A model generated the notes under the pieces. That model worked only from the letters and a program-made list of their open reading frames with translations. It did not search any database and was not told the origin of the DNA. Made by a program: the position numbers and the translations under genes. Positions 60,052-61,912 of a stretch of 61,912 nucleotides of DNA are shown here, in pieces. Source of the stretch: Spirochaetia bacterium (GTDB taxonomy: Bacteria > Spirochaetota > Spirochaetia > Treponematales > Treponemataceae); contig CAAGGF010000084.1 in the NCBI GenBank assembly GCA_900769325.1, positions 1 through 61,912 on the forward strand. The letters are read 5' to 3'. The first letter of the stretch is position 1; every line of letters begins with the position of its first letter.

Positions 60052-61912
60052 TTATTTGTTTATAAGACCTAATTCATCGAACAGTTTTTTGTAAGTTTCA
60101 AACTGCTCTGATGCTGCAAATTCCCGGATTTTTTCGTCAGGAAGGCTTTCAAGAAGTTTATCCATATAAAGAAGAACAGATTTTACATCATCTTTAATGT
60201 CTTTTGAAAGTTCATTATCTTTTGTTTCATCGATTTGCGTCAAAGAACTGTCTTCCATGTTTTCGATTTCGATTGCATCTTCGATATTTACGCTTGTTTC
60301 TGGAGTAGTAAAATCTTTTCCGCTTTCTTCACCGAAAGTTTTTTCAAAGACATTTTCTTCAGGTTCTGAAAGTCCTTCTGTAATTGAAGCAACAGTCGGA
60401 ATTTCATCTTGAAGTGCTTCAGAAACTTCTTGAACTGTATTTTCTTCCTGGACTTCAAAAGAATCTTCTGCTTCATCTTGAACTTCTGATGTATTTTCTT
60501 CTTCAAGAATTTCTTCAGTTTCTGTTTTATCGCTTGAAAAATCTTCTGTAAGGCCTTCTGTTTCTTCTGTTTCTGAAATGCCCTGAGAAACATCTTCAAG
60601 TTCGTCTAAAGTCAAAGTGCCGGAATCTTCTTCAGAAACGAAAGGTTCAGCTTCCTGTGCTGCATCTTCGTCGTTGTTTGAAAGATAGTCAACATTTTCA
60701 TCTGAAAGGCTTTCCTGAATTGAAGGTTCTTCGCTCATAATTTCAGAAATATAGCCGTCACTGGAATCTTCAAAAATATCTTTTTCGGCTTCTTTTACAA
60801 CGCTGTCTAAAGGTTTAAAATCATCGTCGCTTTGTTCTGGTAAGACCGGCTCTGAATTGTTTTCAGATTCTTCTGTGTTTTCGCTGGAATCAAAGATGTT
60901 TTCTTTAAACATATCATCGCTTTGTAAGTCATCTGAACTTTCAAAAATTACATCTTTTTCATCTTCAGTTTCTGGAATTTCACTTTCATCTTCGCTTTCT
61001 AAAACAGTCTCTTTTGCCGTATCATCATCATTTTCTACTTCCGCCTGTTCTTCTGAAAGAATCGTGTCGTCGGCATTTGAAATTTCTGGGATTTCAAGCA
61101 CTTCATCAGAAGAAATTTCGTTTTCATCGCCAGAATTTTCAGCCGTTTCTGAAAGGGTAGGTTCATCCATGTTTTCGCTTGAAGATTCTGATACGCTTTG
61201 AATGAAATCTTCGCTGCTTGACGATTCTACAAACATATCATCCGGCGAGAAATCCTGAACTTTTGGAATCGTAATGTCTTCATTTTCTTCTTCATCGATT
61301 TCGTTTAAATCAGGTTCTTCAAGAGACGCATCGTCTATGTCAATTGATAAATCAGAGTGAGAATCAACTTCTTCAGGAATTTCAATGCTTTCATTTACGC
61401 TTCCAAACGGATTTTCGTCGTTGAAATCCATCGCATCAGAAGTTTCCGCTTTTTGTACTTCAAGAATCTCGTCTTCGCTCGTTTCTTCTTTTAAGGAATC
61501 TTCACTTTCAAAAATATCGCTTTCCTCATTTGAAGGAATTTCGTTTTCTTGAATTTCCTGAGTTTCTTCTTTTAAGGAATCCTCGCTTTCAAAAATATCG
61601 TTTTCCTCATTTGAAGGAATCTCGTTTTCTTGAATTTCCTGAGTTTCTTCTTTTAAGGAATCTGCGCTTTCAAAAATGTCGCTTTCCTCATTTGAAGAAA
61701 TTTCAGTTTCTTGAATTTCTTCCGGGAAATCAAGTGAATCTTCTTTTATGGAAAGTTCTTCGTCTACAGGTTCAACTGAATCTTCTACAATAGGCTCTAA
61801 AGTTTCATTGCTTTCATCGTCTTCTTCACAGATATCTGAACTGTTTACGATGTTTGAAAGTTCGTCTCCTGAAAGTGCTATTGTTTCATCTGAATCATCA
61901 GACTGGAAAAAT
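60052..61912 (-). CDS. Very acidic repeat protein, N-terminus outside the window
   Basis: The frame is open to the right edge, so the start is not seen; at least 619 residues are present. Nearly the whole visible part is Glu/Asp/Ser-rich and probably disordered, with three 27-residue tandem repeats (SDIFESEDSLKEETQEIQEN type) encoded at 61481-61723. A short non-acidic C-terminal module (about 45 residues, MDKLLESLPDEKIREFAASE, QFETYKKLFDELGL) looks folded and helical. No signal or membrane segment is visible. It lies 44 bp before the Maf-like genes on the same strand and may be in their operon. Function unknown. An ATG at 61431 exists but is internal to the repeat-rich frame. Confidence 0.8.
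   Translation of the reverse strand, partial: FFQSDDSDETIALSGDELSNIVNSSDICEEDDESNETLEPIVEDSVEPVDEELSIKEDSLDFPEEIQETEISSNEESDIFESADSLKEETQEIQENEIPSNEENDIFESEDSLKEETQEIQENEIPSNEESDIFESEDSLKEETSEDEILEVQKAETSDAMDFNDENPFGSVNESIEIPEEVDSHSDLSIDIDDASLEEPDLNEIDEEENEDITIPKVQDFSPDDMFVESSSSEDFIQSVSESSSENMDEPTLSETAENSGDENEISSDEVLEIPEISNADDTILSEEQAEVENDDDTAKETVLESEDESEIPETEDEKDVIFESSDDLQSDDMFKENIFDSSENTEESENNSEPVLPEQSDDDFKPLDSVVKEAEKDIFEDSSDGYISEIMSEEPSIQESLSDENVDYLSNNDEDAAQEAEPFVSEEDSGTLTLDELEDVSQGISETEETEGLTEDFSSDKTETEEILEEENTSEVQDEAEDSFEVQEENTVQEVSEALQDEIPTVASITEGLSEPEENVFEKTFGEESGKDFTTPETSVNIEDAIEIENMEDSSLTQIDETKDNELSKDIKDDVKSVLLYMDKLLESLPDEKIREFAASEQFETYKKLFDELGLINK
61481..61723 (-). repeat. 81-bp tandem repeat (three units) in the acidic protein gene
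   Basis: Units begin at 61481, 61562 and 61643, are strongly similar, and encode 27 residues each, so copy changes keep the frame. A partial, diverged unit follows. Confidence 0.85.

Noticed and set aside
60857..61201. Ser-rich plus-strand frame opposite the acidic protein
   Set aside because: GAA/GAT-rich coding sequence read in antisense gives Ser/Phe-rich open frames automatically; it has no supporting signals.
61429..61431. ATG at 61431 as the start of the acidic protein
   Set aside because: The same acidic, repeat-containing frame stays open for 160 more codons to the window end, so the protein must begin outside.

Overview
The window looks like chromosome of an AT-rich host-associated spirochaete, most likely a Treponema. 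The best evidence is the flagellar block flbD-motA-motB-fliL-fliM-fliY-fliO-fliP-fliQ-fliR-flhB in treponemal order, together with tandem Maf-type (DUF115) glycosyltransferases, many small lipoproteins and the GGGtGRT/iron-sulfur scaffold pair. The species cannot be named from sequence alone.

Positions 1-20,500 are an accessory, defence-rich region. At the left is a two-gene restriction-like system: an SNF2-type helicase with a phospholipase-D-like N-terminus (5398-8943, minus) followed by an Eco57I-type adenine methyltransferase (2262-5366, minus). The methyltransferase gene shares a near-perfect inverted repeat (158 bp visible) with a second, differently ended C-terminal half on the opposite strand (3-1463, plus). 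The repeat ends exactly at the tyrosine codon of the catalytic NPPY motif and is in frame in both copies, so inversion would swap the DNA-recognition half of the enzyme. A YoeB-type toxin-antitoxin pair lies inside the invertible segment. Divergent from the helicase is an XRE repressor/ImmA-type peptidase pair, and a five-unit, 23-bp operator-like array sits between the two promoters.

A second island (12746-16868) encodes an AlwI-like type IIS restriction-modification system with two D12-class methyltransferases, the first fused to an XRE helix-turn-helix, plus a HigA-like antitoxin. It separates a NarL-type response regulator (11874) from its likely NarX-type histidine kinase (16959). A dyad (ACGCAT-N9-ATGCGT) before the regulator recurs in imperfect form before a formylglycine-enzyme-domain lipoprotein (18480), suggesting a target gene. 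Remnants of DUF3800, HigA-like and JAMM-protease genes show turnover in this region.

Positions 20,582-35,500 are mostly housekeeping: tRNA-Arg(TCT), a TIGR01212 radical SAM protein, thioredoxin-reductase-like protein, the scaffold/GGGtGRT pair, argH, a polar amino acid ABC transporter, murG, a CvpA-like protein, a DNA polymerase III delta-prime-like protein, an AtoS/AtoC-like two-component pair, and lepB. The 3' end of the GGGtGRT gene is followed by repeated relics of its own last codons, interleaved with two copies of a 106-bp structured repeat.

Positions 35,500-61,912 hold hemW, a convergent OmpR-type two-component pair, the flagellar stator/switch/export operon, a GH13 amylase lipoprotein with a secreted partner, ileS, two lipoproteins, a degenerate GGDEF membrane protein, the two Maf-like proteins, and a very acidic repeat protein that runs off the right edge.
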